This document shows, in pieces, positions 25,463 through 33,929 of a DNA stretch of 64,000 bases. Both the position numbers and the translations under genes were made by a program. The stretch lies in the NCBI GenBank assembly GCA_035540495.1, contig DATLGL010000014.1, positions 17,600-81,599 of the forward strand, read 5' to 3'. Under the pieces are notes generated by a model. That model was given only the letters and a program-made list of their open reading frames with translations, was not told where the DNA came from and did no database searches. The first letter of the stretch is position 1; each line of letters begins with the position of its first letter. This stretch comes from DASVEG01 sp035540495 (GTDB lineage: Bacteria; Actinomycetota; Acidimicrobiia; Acidimicrobiales; CADCTF01).

Positions 25463-27969
25463 GCGATGACTTGGAGCTTGGGCCGCGGACGGAACAGTTC
25501 GTCCGCGGCCTGAGGCCTCGCGAAGTACCAGCCCTGCGCCATGTCGCAGCGCAGGCCCCGGAGGGCGTCGGCTTGGCCCGGGACCTCGACGCCCTCGGCG
25601 ATCACCCGCAGCCCGAGGGCATGAGCGAGGTTGACCATCGCGGCGACGACCGAGTGGTCACGGGCGTCTTCGGCGAGCCGTCCGATGAACGAGCGGTCGA
25701 CCTTCAACACGTCGACCGGCAACCGGCGCAGGTACGACAGCGACGAGTAGCCCGTCCCGAAGTCGTCGAGCGCCACCGACACGCCGAACCGGCGTAGGCG
25801 GTTGAGGACACCGAGCGCGGTGTCGAGGTCGCGCAACAGCGCGGTCTCCGTGATCTCCACCGCCAGCTGGGCCGGGCTCAGGCCGTGGCGTCCGATGGCA
25901 GACACGATCGTGTCGACGACGTTGGTGTCGACGAGCTCGACGGCCGACAGGTTGATCGCCACGGTGAAGCGGTCGTCGACCATCCCGTCCCGCCGCCACT
26001 GCGCGAGGTCGCTGCACGCCTGCGCCGCGACCCACTCCGTCACCCGGCTGATGAGGCCAGTCTCCTCGGCCAGCGGGATGAACAGGTTCGGCGGCACGAG
26101 CCCCCGCTCGGGATGGTTCCACCGGACGAGCGCTTCGACGCCCGCCATCTTCCCGGTCTGCAGGTCGATCGCCGGCTGGTACTGCAGGCACAGCTCCCGC
26201 CGATCGAGGGCCTGACGCAGGTCGAGCTCCGTCTCGAGGCGCTCGAGGGCCTCGGTGCGCATGCGGGTGTCGAACACCTCGGCCCGAGCGCGTCCTCCGT
26301 CCTTGGCGCGGTACATCGCGGCATCGGCGTCACGGATCAGCGACGACGCGTCGTCGGTCGACGAGCTCGACCGGGCCACGCCGACCGACACCGTCGCGTA
26401 CACCTGGTGGCCGGCGAGATCGAAGGGGGCCGCCAGCGCGGCCGCCAAACGGTTCGCGATCTCGAGCGCCTGCTCGTCGGACGCGACGTCGTCGCACACC
26501 ACGACGAACTCGTCGCCGCCGAAGCGGGTGGCGGTGTCGTCCGGACGCAGCACCGACGAGATGCGACGGGCGGCGGCGACGAGGAGGCGGTCACCGAGCT
26601 CGTGGCCGAGGGAGTCGTTGACGACCTTGAACCGGTCGAGGTCGAGGAACAGGACGGCGACCGACGTCCCCCGCCGCTTGCTCCCCTCGAGCGCGTGCTG
26701 GAGGCGGTCGAGCAGCAGGATCCGGTTGGGCAGGCCGGTGAGCGGATCGTGGAGTGCGCGGTGCGACGACTCGTCGAACAGGCGGGCGTTGTGCAGCGCG
26801 GAGCTGATGTTGTTGGCGAACGTCCCGAGGATGTGCCGGTGGCGGTCGGTGAACGCCTTCGGATTGCGGAAGCCGAGGTGGAGGACGCCGACGACCTGTC
26901 CCTGCACGATGATCGGCGCGGCCACGACCCGCTCCGTCCCCGACATCGCGGGCGACAACTCGGCGACGTGGGGCGCCTCGAAGATCTCCTCCGCGAGGGC
27001 CTCGTCCCACGACGCGGGCGCCAGCTCGTGGGGCGTCCCTGCGCGCCACTCGACCGGCGCGCCGAAGCGGCGCGAGGCCGCCCGCGCCGCCAGTCCCTTG
27101 GAGTCGGTGGTGACAACGACCTCGACCACGTCGGCGTCGAACAACTCCGTGCAGCGGTCGAGCACGACCTCGACCAGGTCTTCCTCGTCGACCTGCAACA
27201 GCTCACGCGACGCGCCGAGCAGCACCTGCCAGGTGTCGCGCTCGTGGATCGCCTGCAGGTACGAGCGGTAGGCGAGCGACAGCAGCAGGAAGATGACGGG
27301 CAACAGCGCGAGCAGAAGCGGCGACGCGTCGGCGAGGGTGACGATGAGCAGGCCCAGCGCCGTGTTCCCCATCCACACCAGGAGGTTGAGGATGAGGCTC
27401 CGGTCGTTGACGTCGCGCAGCCGCATGCCCTGCGAGAACGCGACGGCGAGCGACACCGTCAGGCCGTTCCAGAGGAAGAACACGAACGACGCCGCGCTCA
27501 GCGCAACCCACGCCTTGGGCTGCGACGGGTCGATGACGTGCGTGCCGAGGATCGCCCGCACCGTGTGGCGCGCGAGCTGCACGCCGGTGACGCAGGAGAA
27601 CGCGTTGAACGCGACCTTCACCAGCGGGCGGCGCCGCTGCAGGTGGATCAGCGCCGGACCGGCTGCGGCGACGAAGCGCAGCCACGGGACGGGCACGAGC
27701 CAAAGCCCCACGACCATCGCCGTCTCGAGCCAGTTGAACGACTGGTGCTCACGGCCGAAGCGCAGGCTGAACATCGCCCGCTCGCCCAGGTAGAAGAGGC
27801 CGAACCCGACGGCGACCTTCCACCACTCCGGCGTCCGATGGTCGCTGGCCTGGGTGATGCCCTGGACGCAGAAGAAGGCGCCGGAGACGATGACGACGGT
27901 GATCAAGACGTCCAGGCGGCGATCGCTCGCCGCCCGGACCTGCTCGTTCGTCTCCGACTGGTCGTCCAC
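25459..27969 (-). CDS. Membrane GAF-GGDEF-EAL cyclic-di-GMP enzyme
   Basis: 836 residues from GTG 27969. About seven or eight N-terminal spans form a sensory membrane domain, then a GAF domain (~250-400). The GGDEF domain has the intact RFGGDEFVVV and, five residues before it, RPDD, matching the inhibitory I-site. The EAL domain has V-E-A-L-V-R-W, N-L-S, E-I-T-E, D-D-F-G-T-G-Y and E-G-V-E, so both domains look catalytically competent. It can in principle make and break c-di-GMP. It lies 3 nt after the WTGTS protease gene and so is probably co-transcribed with it. Confidence 0.92.
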   Translation of the reverse strand: MDDQSETNEQVRAASDRRLDVLITVVIVSGAFFCVQGITQASDHRTPEWWKVAVGFGLFYLGERAMFSLRFGREHQSFNWLETAMVVGLWLVPVPWLRFVAAAGPALIHLQRRRPLVKVAFNAFSCVTGVQLARHTVRAILGTHVIDPSQPKAWVALSAASFVFFLWNGLTVSLAVAFSQGMRLRDVNDRSLILNLLVWMGNTALGLLIVTLADASPLLLALLPVIFLLLSLAYRSYLQAIHERDTWQVLLGASRELLQVDEEDLVEVVLDRCTELFDADVVEVVVTTDSKGLAARAASRRFGAPVEWRAGTPHELAPASWDEALAEEIFEAPHVAELSPAMSGTERVVAAPIIVQGQVVGVLHLGFRNPKAFTDRHRHILGTFANNISSALHNARLFDESSHRALHDPLTGLPNRILLLDRLQHALEGSKRRGTSVAVLFLDLDRFKVVNDSLGHELGDRLLVAAARRISSVLRPDDTATRFGGDEFVVVCDDVASDEQALEIANRLAAALAAPFDLAGHQVYATVSVGVARSSSSTDDASSLIRDADAAMYRAKDGGRARAEVFDTRMRTEALERLETELDLRQALDRRELCLQYQPAIDLQTGKMAGVEALVRWNHPERGLVPPNLFIPLAEETGLISRVTEWVAAQACSDLAQWRRDGMVDDRFTVAINLSAVELVDTNVVDTIVSAIGRHGLSPAQLAVEITETALLRDLDTALGVLNRLRRFGVSVALDDFGTGYSSLSYLRRLPVDVLKVDRSFIGRLAEDARDHSVVAAMVNLAHALGLRVIAEGVEVPGQADALRGLRCDMAQGWYFARPQAADELFRPRPKLQVIA

Positions 27970-27972
27970 CGA

Positions 27973-29844
27973 CTATGACCGCTGCGGGAGGTGGCGGGAG
28001 ATCTCGATCTCGCTGACCTCGCCGGGGAGGCGCGTTCTCGGACGTCCACCCCAGAAGGCGGTGAGGAACTCGTCCTCGTCGCCCCACGTACCGGTCGTGT
28101 ACTCGGCGGTGGTCCAGGAGGTGCCGGTCCAGCTCGTGCCGGTCCAGGACGTGCCGGTCCACGACGTGCCCGTCCAGGACGTGCCGGTCCAGCTGGTGCC
28201 CGTCCAACTCGTGCCGGTCCAGGTGCCGCCGGTCCAGCTGGTGCCCGTCCAGCTCGTGCCAGTCCACGACGTGCCGGTCCAGCTGGTGCCGGTCCAGGAG
28301 GTGCCCGTCCAGCTGGTGCCGGTCCAGCTGGTGCCGGTCCAGCTCGTGCCGGTCCACGATGCCGGATCCCACGACTCGCACCGGTAGGTGATCTCACCCT
28401 TGATGACGTCGATGACGCCGTCGGGCTGGCAGTCGGTCTCGACGTTGCGGCCGCCGCGGCTCGCCTCGAGCGACCCGAGCCCGCCGGCCGTGACCGCCTG
28501 CACCGGCGCAGCGTCAGCCGAAGCCTGGAGCGCCGCTTCGAGACGCACCCGTCCGGAACCCTGCGCCGTGGAGCCGGTGTTCGCGATCGGGTTCGCCGTC
28601 GACCGGAGGAGGTGCTTGACCTGGTCGGGCGTCAGCTCCGGGCGCTGAGCGAGCATCAGGGCGACAAGGCCGGACGTGAGAGCCGACGCCTGCGACGAGC
28701 CGCTGCCCTTGATGTAGCTCGGGGAGATGAGCGCCTTGGGGTTGTCCTTCTCGACGGTCGACCCGAACGCGCGAGCGGCGATCAGCGTGCGGCCGGGGGC
28801 GACCACGTCGGGCTTGGCGACGCCCTGTGCCGTCGGGCCCCTCGAGCTCCAGCCGGGAACGTTGTCGTCGGCGGGATCGGTGTTCTGCTTGTCGTCGTAA
28901 GCGCCGACGGTGATCACGACGGGGTCGTCACCGGGCTTGGTGATCGTGCCTGACTGCGGGCCGCTGTTGCCTGCGGCCGTCACGACCACGATGCCCTGGC
29001 GCCAGAGCCGCTGCACCGCGTAGTTGAGCGGGTCGATGGCGGGGTCCTGCTTCGAGGTGGTGCCCCACGAGAGGTTCAGGACCCGGATGTTGTACTGGTC
29101 CTTGTAGGCCGACACCCAGTGCATCGCCTGGAGCATCGTGGAGACGTCGGTGACGCCGTTGCGGCCTGCGGCCTTCACCGACACCAGGTGGGCCTTCGGT
29201 GCGACGCCGGTGTAGCCGGAGCTGCCCGTCGATCCGTTTGCGCTGTCGGCACCGCTGCCGCCGACGATGCCGGCCATGACCGTGCCGTGGCCGAACGAGT
29301 CGATCGTGGTGCCCTCACCAGAGAGGTCGGGACCGTGGACGACGCGACCGGCGAAGTCGTTCATGCCGGCGATGCCGGTGTCGATGATGGCGACGCCAAC
29401 CCCCTGGCCGAGGTTGCCGGCAGCCCAGGCCGACGTGGCGCCGGACGAGCGGGCGAAGTTCGAGGCGGTTGTGGTCTCGTCGTAGCTGACGTTCTCGAAC
29501 TCGACCTGACGGTTGGGCGTGATGCTGACGATCGCATCGCTGGCGACGGTGGCGCCGGCGGGGAGCTCGGCCTCGAAGCCGTTGATCAGGGCGAGCGCTT
29601 CGCCGACCGACCCGCCGGCGTCCTCCACTGCCTCGGCCGCTCGGGCCGCGCCGCCGGGAACTGCCTGCACGATGACCGACCCCGTGGCGTGCCCTTCGGC
29701 GGCGGGTGCGGGCGCCGCTGCAGCGGGTGCCGCCTCGACCTTCGGCGCGGCGGCGACGAGCCCAGCGACCAGGAGTGCGGCGATCAGTGCAGCGAGCGGG
29801 CGCGTACGAGCCCAGCTGATTCCATTCACGTGTCGAAACCCCAT
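27973..29844 (-). CDS. Subtilisin-like S8 protease with 17 WTGTS-type repeats
   Basis: 623 residues from ATG 29844. Signal peptide (L-A-A-L-I-A-A-L-L-V-A-G-L-V), a prodomain-like region, then the S8 catalytic domain with D155 (AIIDTG), H186 (SFGHGT), the oxyanion Asn in A-A-G-N-S-G, and the serine in the S-G-S-S-Q-A-S-A block. After a Cys-containing linker, the C-terminus has about 17 five-residue SWTGT units (28111-28360) and ends in W-G-G-R-P-R-T-R. The frame extends upstream to 30126 but that part is not protein-like. It is the first gene of a two-gene operon with the GGDEF-EAL gene. Confidence 0.88.
   Translation of the reverse strand: MGFRHVNGISWARTRPLAALIAALLVAGLVAAAPKVEAAPAAAAPAPAAEGHATGSVIVQAVPGGAARAAEAVEDAGGSVGEALALINGFEAELPAGATVASDAIVSITPNRQVEFENVSYDETTTASNFARSSGATSAWAAGNLGQGVGVAIIDTGIAGMNDFAGRVVHGPDLSGEGTTIDSFGHGTVMAGIVGGSGADSANGSTGSSGYTGVAPKAHLVSVKAAGRNGVTDVSTMLQAMHWVSAYKDQYNIRVLNLSWGTTSKQDPAIDPLNYAVQRLWRQGIVVVTAAGNSGPQSGTITKPGDDPVVITVGAYDDKQNTDPADDNVPGWSSRGPTAQGVAKPDVVAPGRTLIAARAFGSTVEKDNPKALISPSYIKGSGSSQASALTSGLVALMLAQRPELTPDQVKHLLRSTANPIANTGSTAQGSGRVRLEAALQASADAAPVQAVTAGGLGSLEASRGGRNVETDCQPDGVIDVIKGEITYRCESWDPASWTGTSWTGTSWTGTSWTGTSWTGTSWTGTSWTGTSWTGTSWTGGTWTGTSWTGTSWTGTSWTGTSWTGTSWTGTSWTGTSWTTAEYTTGTWGDEDEFLTAFWGGRPRTRLPGEVSEIEISRHLPQRS
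28111..28360 (-). repeat. 17 tandem 15-bp coding repeats (S-W-T-G-T)
   Basis: Seventeen near-identical 15-bp units (consensus on the plus strand GGTCCAGCTCGTGCC with variants) encode SWTGT pentapeptides at the protease C-terminus; one unit reads GGTWT. The array is prone to slippage, so copy number may vary between strains. Confidence 0.92.
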
Positions 29845-30203
29845 CCCTGTTCGGAACCACGAACCGTGAAGCTCCCACCGCTCCACGCAGCCAGTGTGTG
29901 CGTTGGGCCGGGAACGCACCATGGCCCTTCGGCAGGGTTTCGGCGCCCTACTCCGGACTAGTTCGCAGGACGCGAAAGGGACGTTGCCGCTGCCGTTCTC
30001 GCTGCTCTGTACGTGTTGCTGCCCATTTCGCCCGCGACGCGGACGGTGACAGCGGCTCAGGCGCTCTCGGTGGTGTCGGCGGAACGTTGCATGACCTTGA
30101 GCCGGAGCGTCATCGCACGCGTCCACTTCCCAGCGACAAGCGACAACCGCCTTGTCGCTTGTCGCTCACAAGTGGGCACTTCTTCTTGAAGCAACGAGAT
30201 GAC
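29845..30203. promoter_or_regulatory. 359-nt divergent intergenic region
   Basis: This gap separates the leftward protease/GGDEF-EAL operon from the rightward lipoprotein cluster and must hold both promoters, though I cannot assign -10/-35 boxes. It contains a long perfect palindrome at 30132-30166. The rest shows no gene I can support. Confidence 0.6.
30132..30166. promoter_or_regulatory. 15-bp perfect inverted repeat, GCGACAA motif in both arms
   Basis: AGCGACAAGCGACAA (30132-30146) and its exact complement (30152-30166) are separated by CCGCC. Each arm contains two direct GCGACAA copies, four in all. It lies 38 nt upstream of the lipoprotein start codon. Its design fits a cooperative operator or a strong 5' hairpin. 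Confidence 0.6.
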
Positions 30204-30821
30204 ATGTCGTACCGTCTGACGCTGATGCGCCGCGGCATGGGGATCGCGCTCGCGCTGACGCTGTTGCTGACGACGGCGTGCAGTGATCGGGACCAGTCAG
30301 CCGCGCCCCGAGCGACGGTCCCACCGGCCACGTCGACCACCACCATGGCCGCCCCCGCCGACCCCTACGCCATCCCCGAAACGATCGACATCGCCTACGT
30401 CCAGCGCGTCATCGACAAGCTCTACGAGATCGACGGCGACGCGACGCGCATCATCGCCGCGCGCCAGGAACTCGTTCCCGAAGCAGCACGAATCCTCCAA
30501 GCGATCTACCTGCCCGACGAGTTGAACCGGCAGCTGAAGCTTTGGGGAGACGCTGTCGCGCAGGGCCTCGAGCCGCTGAAGGACCCGCCCGGAAACATCG
30601 CTGCGACTATCACCCAACTCATCGTGACGGACAAGAGCTGTATCAGCTTCCGCGCCGAACGAGATTTTCGGGACGTACTCGATGCGCCCCCAGCGCCGCG
30701 AACGAACACCATCGTGCTCAAGCCGAAGGCACAGCAACAAGACCCGGCACACATCAACCCGACGCCGTTCATGATCGATGAGCAGTTCGTAAACGACCCG
30801 ACAGCGCAACCGTGTCCCTAG
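30204..30821 (+). CDS. Lipoprotein of unknown function
   Basis: 205 residues from ATG 30204. The N-terminus has a signal peptide with lipobox L-T-T-A-C, giving a lipidated cysteine, then a Ser/Thr/Pro linker and an alpha-helical domain (Y-V-Q-R-V-I-D-K-L-Y-E-I-D-G-D-A-T-R-I). No family recognised. It overlaps the next gene by 10 nt and begins a four-gene cluster to 32317. Confidence 0.65.
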   Translation: MSYRLTLMRRGMGIALALTLLLTTACSDRDQSAAPRATVPPATSTTTMAAPADPYAIPETIDIAYVQRVIDKLYEIDGDATRIIAARQELVPEAARILQAIYLPDELNRQLKLWGDAVAQGLEPLKDPPGNIAATITQLIVTDKSCISFRAERDFRDVLDAPPAPRTNTIVLKPKAQQQDPAHINPTPFMIDEQFVNDPTAQPCP

Positions 30822-31609
30822 CAGCCCGGATCGCTCTGCTGCTGGCCGCGTTCATCGGCACTCCAGCAGCCGCGCGGGCGGCCGAGCAACGCTGCGTGGA
30901 GAGTCGATTCAGCGAGCTTGTTTGCACGATCATCGAAGTCGGCGGCTCTGAGTCCAGTGCTGCGCCGGCGCGAGCGACACGGGCCGCTACGCCGCGCGAG
31001 AACATCATCTTGTGGCCGGTGCTCGTCTACCGAGATGGCGTCGGCATGTGCCTTGCGTTCCAGCGTGAGGTGTTCGAAGGGGCCAACAGCACCGTGCGGG
31101 CGAGAGACGCCGAGTTCCGCACGCTCGAGATGATCGCCTTGTACGACATGTGTCCTGGCGTGGAACGTCCGTCGCCGTCGCCCGCAGCAGTAGCGCGCCA
31201 GGTGGTCGAGGAGTTCCTCCCGCCCCCGCCGCAGCCGGAGATCGACCCCGGTTACGCGATCACCGGCAAGCCGGCGTACCTCGAGACCAACGGCAACCTG
31301 GCGCCGGGGCAGCAGCGGCGGGCGACGGTCCTCGGCGACATCGAGGTGCGGTTCCGCGGAACCTACGTCGTCGACTGGGGCGACGGCACCGCGCCCGAGG
31401 AGTTCACGGTCGAGGGCGAGCCTTGGCCCAACGGCCGGATCACCCACGTCTACCAACGAGTGGGGCGGTACGACGTGGTCGTCACCGCGAGGTGGGTCGC
31501 CGAGTGGAGGATCGGTTCGACGTCGGGGCGAATCGACGACAACCTGGCGAGCGTGGGACGCATCGAAGGCTTCGAGGTCCGCCAAATGCAGGCGGTACGC
31601 GACCGATGA
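30812..31609 (+). CDS. Secreted protein with PKD-like domain
   Basis: 265 residues from GTG 30812. Signal peptide (A-A-R-I-A-L-L-L-A-A-F-I-G), an N-terminal domain with Cys pairs, then a C-terminal PKD-like fold: V-D-W-G-D-G-T near residue 185 and T-H-V-Y-Q-R-V-G-R-Y-D-V-V-V-T. Co-transcription with the lipoprotein upstream (10-nt overlap) and the next gene (ATGA overlap) suggests a common envelope function. Function unknown. Confidence 0.62.
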   Translation: MSLAARIALLLAAFIGTPAAARAAEQRCVESRFSELVCTIIEVGGSESSAAPARATRAATPRENIILWPVLVYRDGVGMCLAFQREVFEGANSTVRARDAEFRTLEMIALYDMCPGVERPSPSPAAVARQVVEEFLPPPPQPEIDPGYAITGKPAYLETNGNLAPGQQRRATVLGDIEVRFRGTYVVDWGDGTAPEEFTVEGEPWPNGRITHVYQRVGRYDVVVTARWVAEWRIGSTSGRIDDNLASVGRIEGFEVRQMQAVRDR

Positions 31610-32061
31610 AGACACCCACCACGGTGTGGCGCATCAGCCCCGAGCTCATCGCGGCGCTCGACGAGAAGTTCGGCGACCCCGTCGATGCCTACGTCAACGG
31701 ATCGCAGACATGGCTGATCGAAAACGGCCCGAACGAGACGACCCTCGAGTGGCGGCTGCACCCGGTGTCCGCGTACGAGCGCCCGAAGGGCATCGACACC
31801 TACGCCGTCTTCCGGAGCGCGGCTGACGGTCGCACCGAACCCGCGACGTTGTGGGACGGGCTCGAAGCGTTCCCCGCATACGACGACGAGATGACCGTCG
31901 AGCAGCTCCGAGCCTCGGTCGTCGAGGCGCTCGGCCTCGAGCCCGACGCATCGGGCGAGGTGGAGCACGACGCGATCGGCGACGAGTGGGAGTCGACGAG
32001 CGGTCGAATCAGCATCGTCGACCGGCTGTTCGATCAACTCCGCAGCAACACCCGCGAATAA
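31606..32061 (+). CDS. Hypothetical cytoplasmic protein in secreted-protein cluster
   Basis: 151 residues starting at ATG 31606, overlapping the previous stop by 4 nt (ATGA). No signal peptide or membrane span. Sequence includes W-R-I-S-P-E-L-I-A-A-L-D-E-K-F-G-D-P and an acidic C-terminal half. No family recognised; the translational coupling ties it to the secreted genes before it. Confidence 0.6.
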   Translation: MKTPTTVWRISPELIAALDEKFGDPVDAYVNGSQTWLIENGPNETTLEWRLHPVSAYERPKGIDTYAVFRSAADGRTEPATLWDGLEAFPAYDDEMTVEQLRASVVEALGLEPDASGEVEHDAIGDEWESTSGRISIVDRLFDQLRSNTRE

Positions 32062-32110
32062 CGCGGGCAACACGCGCAAGAAGCAGCGTCCGGCGACCGA
32101 CAGCAGCGGC

Positions 32111-32317
32111 ATGGCCGACCGCATCGACATCCTCCTCGCCTCCGCGGTGGCGCAGCAGGAGCGCGACATGGTCCTCCGGGCACGCGTCGCGAGTGATCTC
32201 GTCGTCGGCGCGCCGCCTGCGCCTCCGTACTGGTACCGCCGTCCCCAGCGCGGCGAGCGCGTACGCCAGTGGGCGAAGGCGCAGCCAGAGGCGGTGACGG
32301 CGAATAGTCCACGGTGA
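32111..32317 (+). CDS. Small hypothetical protein
   Basis: 68 residues from ATG 32111. Helical start (A-D-R-I-D-I-L-L-A-S-A-V-A-Q-Q-E-R-D-M) and a tryptophan/arginine-rich end (P-P-Y-W-Y-R-R-P-Q-R-G-E-R-V-R-Q-W). It closes the four-gene cluster. No function known. Confidence 0.45.
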   Translation: MADRIDILLASAVAQQERDMVLRARVASDLVVGAPPAPPYWYRRPQRGERVRQWAKAQPEAVTANSPR

Positions 32318-32322
32318 CTATT
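32303..32322. promoter_or_regulatory. Inverted repeat AATAGTC/GACTATT before the sensor kinase
   Basis: AATAGTC (32303-32309) and GACTATT (32316-32322) flank CACGGT, overlapping the 3' end of the small upstream gene and ending one nt before the AGGA ribosome-binding site of the kinase. It could be an operator for the kinase gene or the terminator hairpin of the upstream cluster. Confidence 0.4.
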
Positions 32323-32332
32323 AGGACCCCCG

Positions 32333-33904
32333 GTGACATGCGCCGATACCGCTGAGGTGAGCCCGGCGGTCCGGATGGAGTCCGACCCCACCCCTGCCCC
32401 CATCATTCCTGTCGATCGGGAAGAACTCGCCGCCGAGGCGCGCCTCGTCGGCCTGCGCGAATTCCACACGCCGACGCTCGAGGCCATCGAGAAGCGGCGG
32501 GTGCAGCTCTGGCTGCTCTCGATCGTGATCCTGCTCGGGGTGACGGCCATCGTCACCGCCGGCTCGCTCTTCCCCAGCCTGTTCGACGACCTCGGCGTCG
32601 GCGAGGCGTGGTTCACCGGAGGACAGTTCCGGGTCCTGATGCTCACGCTGACGATCGGTTTCAGCGCGTACGTCTTTGAGAAGGAACGTCACCTCCGCCG
32701 CCTCACCAGGCTGCTCGTCGACGAGCGCGTCCTGAGCGCGGCGTTGAGCAACCGGCTGGCCGAGGTCACTGCGCTGCTCGAGGCGGGCAAGGCGATCAAC
32801 TCCGTCCTCGAGATCGACGCCGTCCTCCACATCATCCTGAACAGCGCGACGAGCCTCCTCGGCGCGTCGGCCGGTTCGATCATGCTGAGCGATCCGGACG
32901 CCGAGACGCTGCGAGCCGTGTGCGTCCACGGCAACGACGCCGCGCTCGACGCGGTGGTCCGCTACGACGAGGGCATCGCCGGACGTGTCGCCCGTAGCTG
33001 GGAACCGCTCCTCATCACGGGCAACCTCGGCGGTCGGGCGAAGCCGATCGAGTCGGCGATGTGCGTCCCCCTGCTCCACCGCGGCCACTTCCTCGGCGTC
33101 CTCAACCTCAACGGATCCTCGAACCGCTCGTTCACCGAGTACGACCTCCGAGCGCTGAGCCTGTTCGCCGAGCAGGCCGCGGCGGCCATCGCCAACGCCC
33201 GTCTGTACGAGATCGAGCGTCAGCACGTCGCCGAGCTCGTCGAGTCGGAGATGCGCAAGAGCGAGTTCCTCGCGGCCGTGTCGCACGACCTCCGCACGCC
33301 GCTCACGTCGTTGAACGGGTGCACGAAGATGCTGCAGCGGAACGACCTCACGCAGGGCCAGCGCGACGAGCTGACCGAGATGATCGGTCGCCAGTCGGCC
33401 CGCCTCTCGCAGATGGTCGAGAGCCTTCTCATGGCGGCGCGCCTCGAGCACGAGAACCCTCCGGAGCTCGAAGCCGTCGACGTCGCTGCCCTCACCCGCG
33501 AGCTGGCGAATGAGTACCACCTCGGCGCCCGCCCCTTCACCGTTGTCGCTCCCCCGACGCTCGTGGTCCTCGGACGAACCGACGGCCTGCGCCGCGTACT
33601 GACCAACCTGCTCGACAACGCCTTCAAGCACGGATCGTCCCCGGTGAGCGTGACCATCGAGGCGGTCGAAGGCGAGGTCGCGGTGGCGGTGCGCGACAGC
33701 GGCCCCGGCATTCGTCCGGAGGACCGCGAGCGCGTGTTCGAACGCTTCACCCGCCTCGACGCCAACCGCCAGATCCCTGGGATCGGGCTCGGCCTGTCGA
33801 TCGTCCAGGGGATCGTCGTCGGCTACGGCGGCAAGGTCTGGATCGAAGACCCGGACGACGGCGGCCCAGGCACCGTCATGGTCATCCGCCTGCAGGCGGC
33901 GTAG
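32333..33904 (+). CDS. Membrane sensor histidine kinase with GAF domain
   Basis: 523 residues from GTG 32333, with AGGA 6 nt upstream; ATG 32375 is an alternative. Two membrane spans (L-W-L-L-S-I-V-I-L-L-G-V-T-A-I-V; R-V-L-M-L-T-L-T-I-G-F), a GAF domain, then the H-box AAVSHDLRTPLTSL with the phospho-accepting His, N-box N-L-L-D-N-A-F-K-H, G1 D-S-G-P-G-I and G2 G-L-G-L-S-I-V. The partner may be the OmpR-type regulator at 34669-35415, separated only by a convergent NUDIX gene; this is inferred from proximity. Confidence 0.9.
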   Translation: MTCADTAEVSPAVRMESDPTPAPIIPVDREELAAEARLVGLREFHTPTLEAIEKRRVQLWLLSIVILLGVTAIVTAGSLFPSLFDDLGVGEAWFTGGQFRVLMLTLTIGFSAYVFEKERHLRRLTRLLVDERVLSAALSNRLAEVTALLEAGKAINSVLEIDAVLHIILNSATSLLGASAGSIMLSDPDAETLRAVCVHGNDAALDAVVRYDEGIAGRVARSWEPLLITGNLGGRAKPIESAMCVPLLHRGHFLGVLNLNGSSNRSFTEYDLRALSLFAEQAAAAIANARLYEIERQHVAELVESEMRKSEFLAAVSHDLRTPLTSLNGCTKMLQRNDLTQGQRDELTEMIGRQSARLSQMVESLLMAARLEHENPPELEAVDVAALTRELANEYHLGARPFTVVAPPTLVVLGRTDGLRRVLTNLLDNAFKHGSSPVSVTIEAVEGEVAVAVRDSGPGIRPEDRERVFERFTRLDANRQIPGIGLGLSIVQGIVVGYGGKVWIEDPDDGGPGTVMVIRLQAA

Positions 33905-33929
33905 CTCAGTTCAACGAGCGGCCGTTGCG

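Noticed and set aside
25885..27978. Plus-strand open frame of ~700 codons opposite the GGDEF-EAL gene
   Set aside because: Antisense shadow; low-complexity arginine-rich product.
28111..28360. Possible CRISPR-like array of short repeats
   Set aside because: The 15-bp units are contiguous without spacers and are translated in frame as SWTGT.
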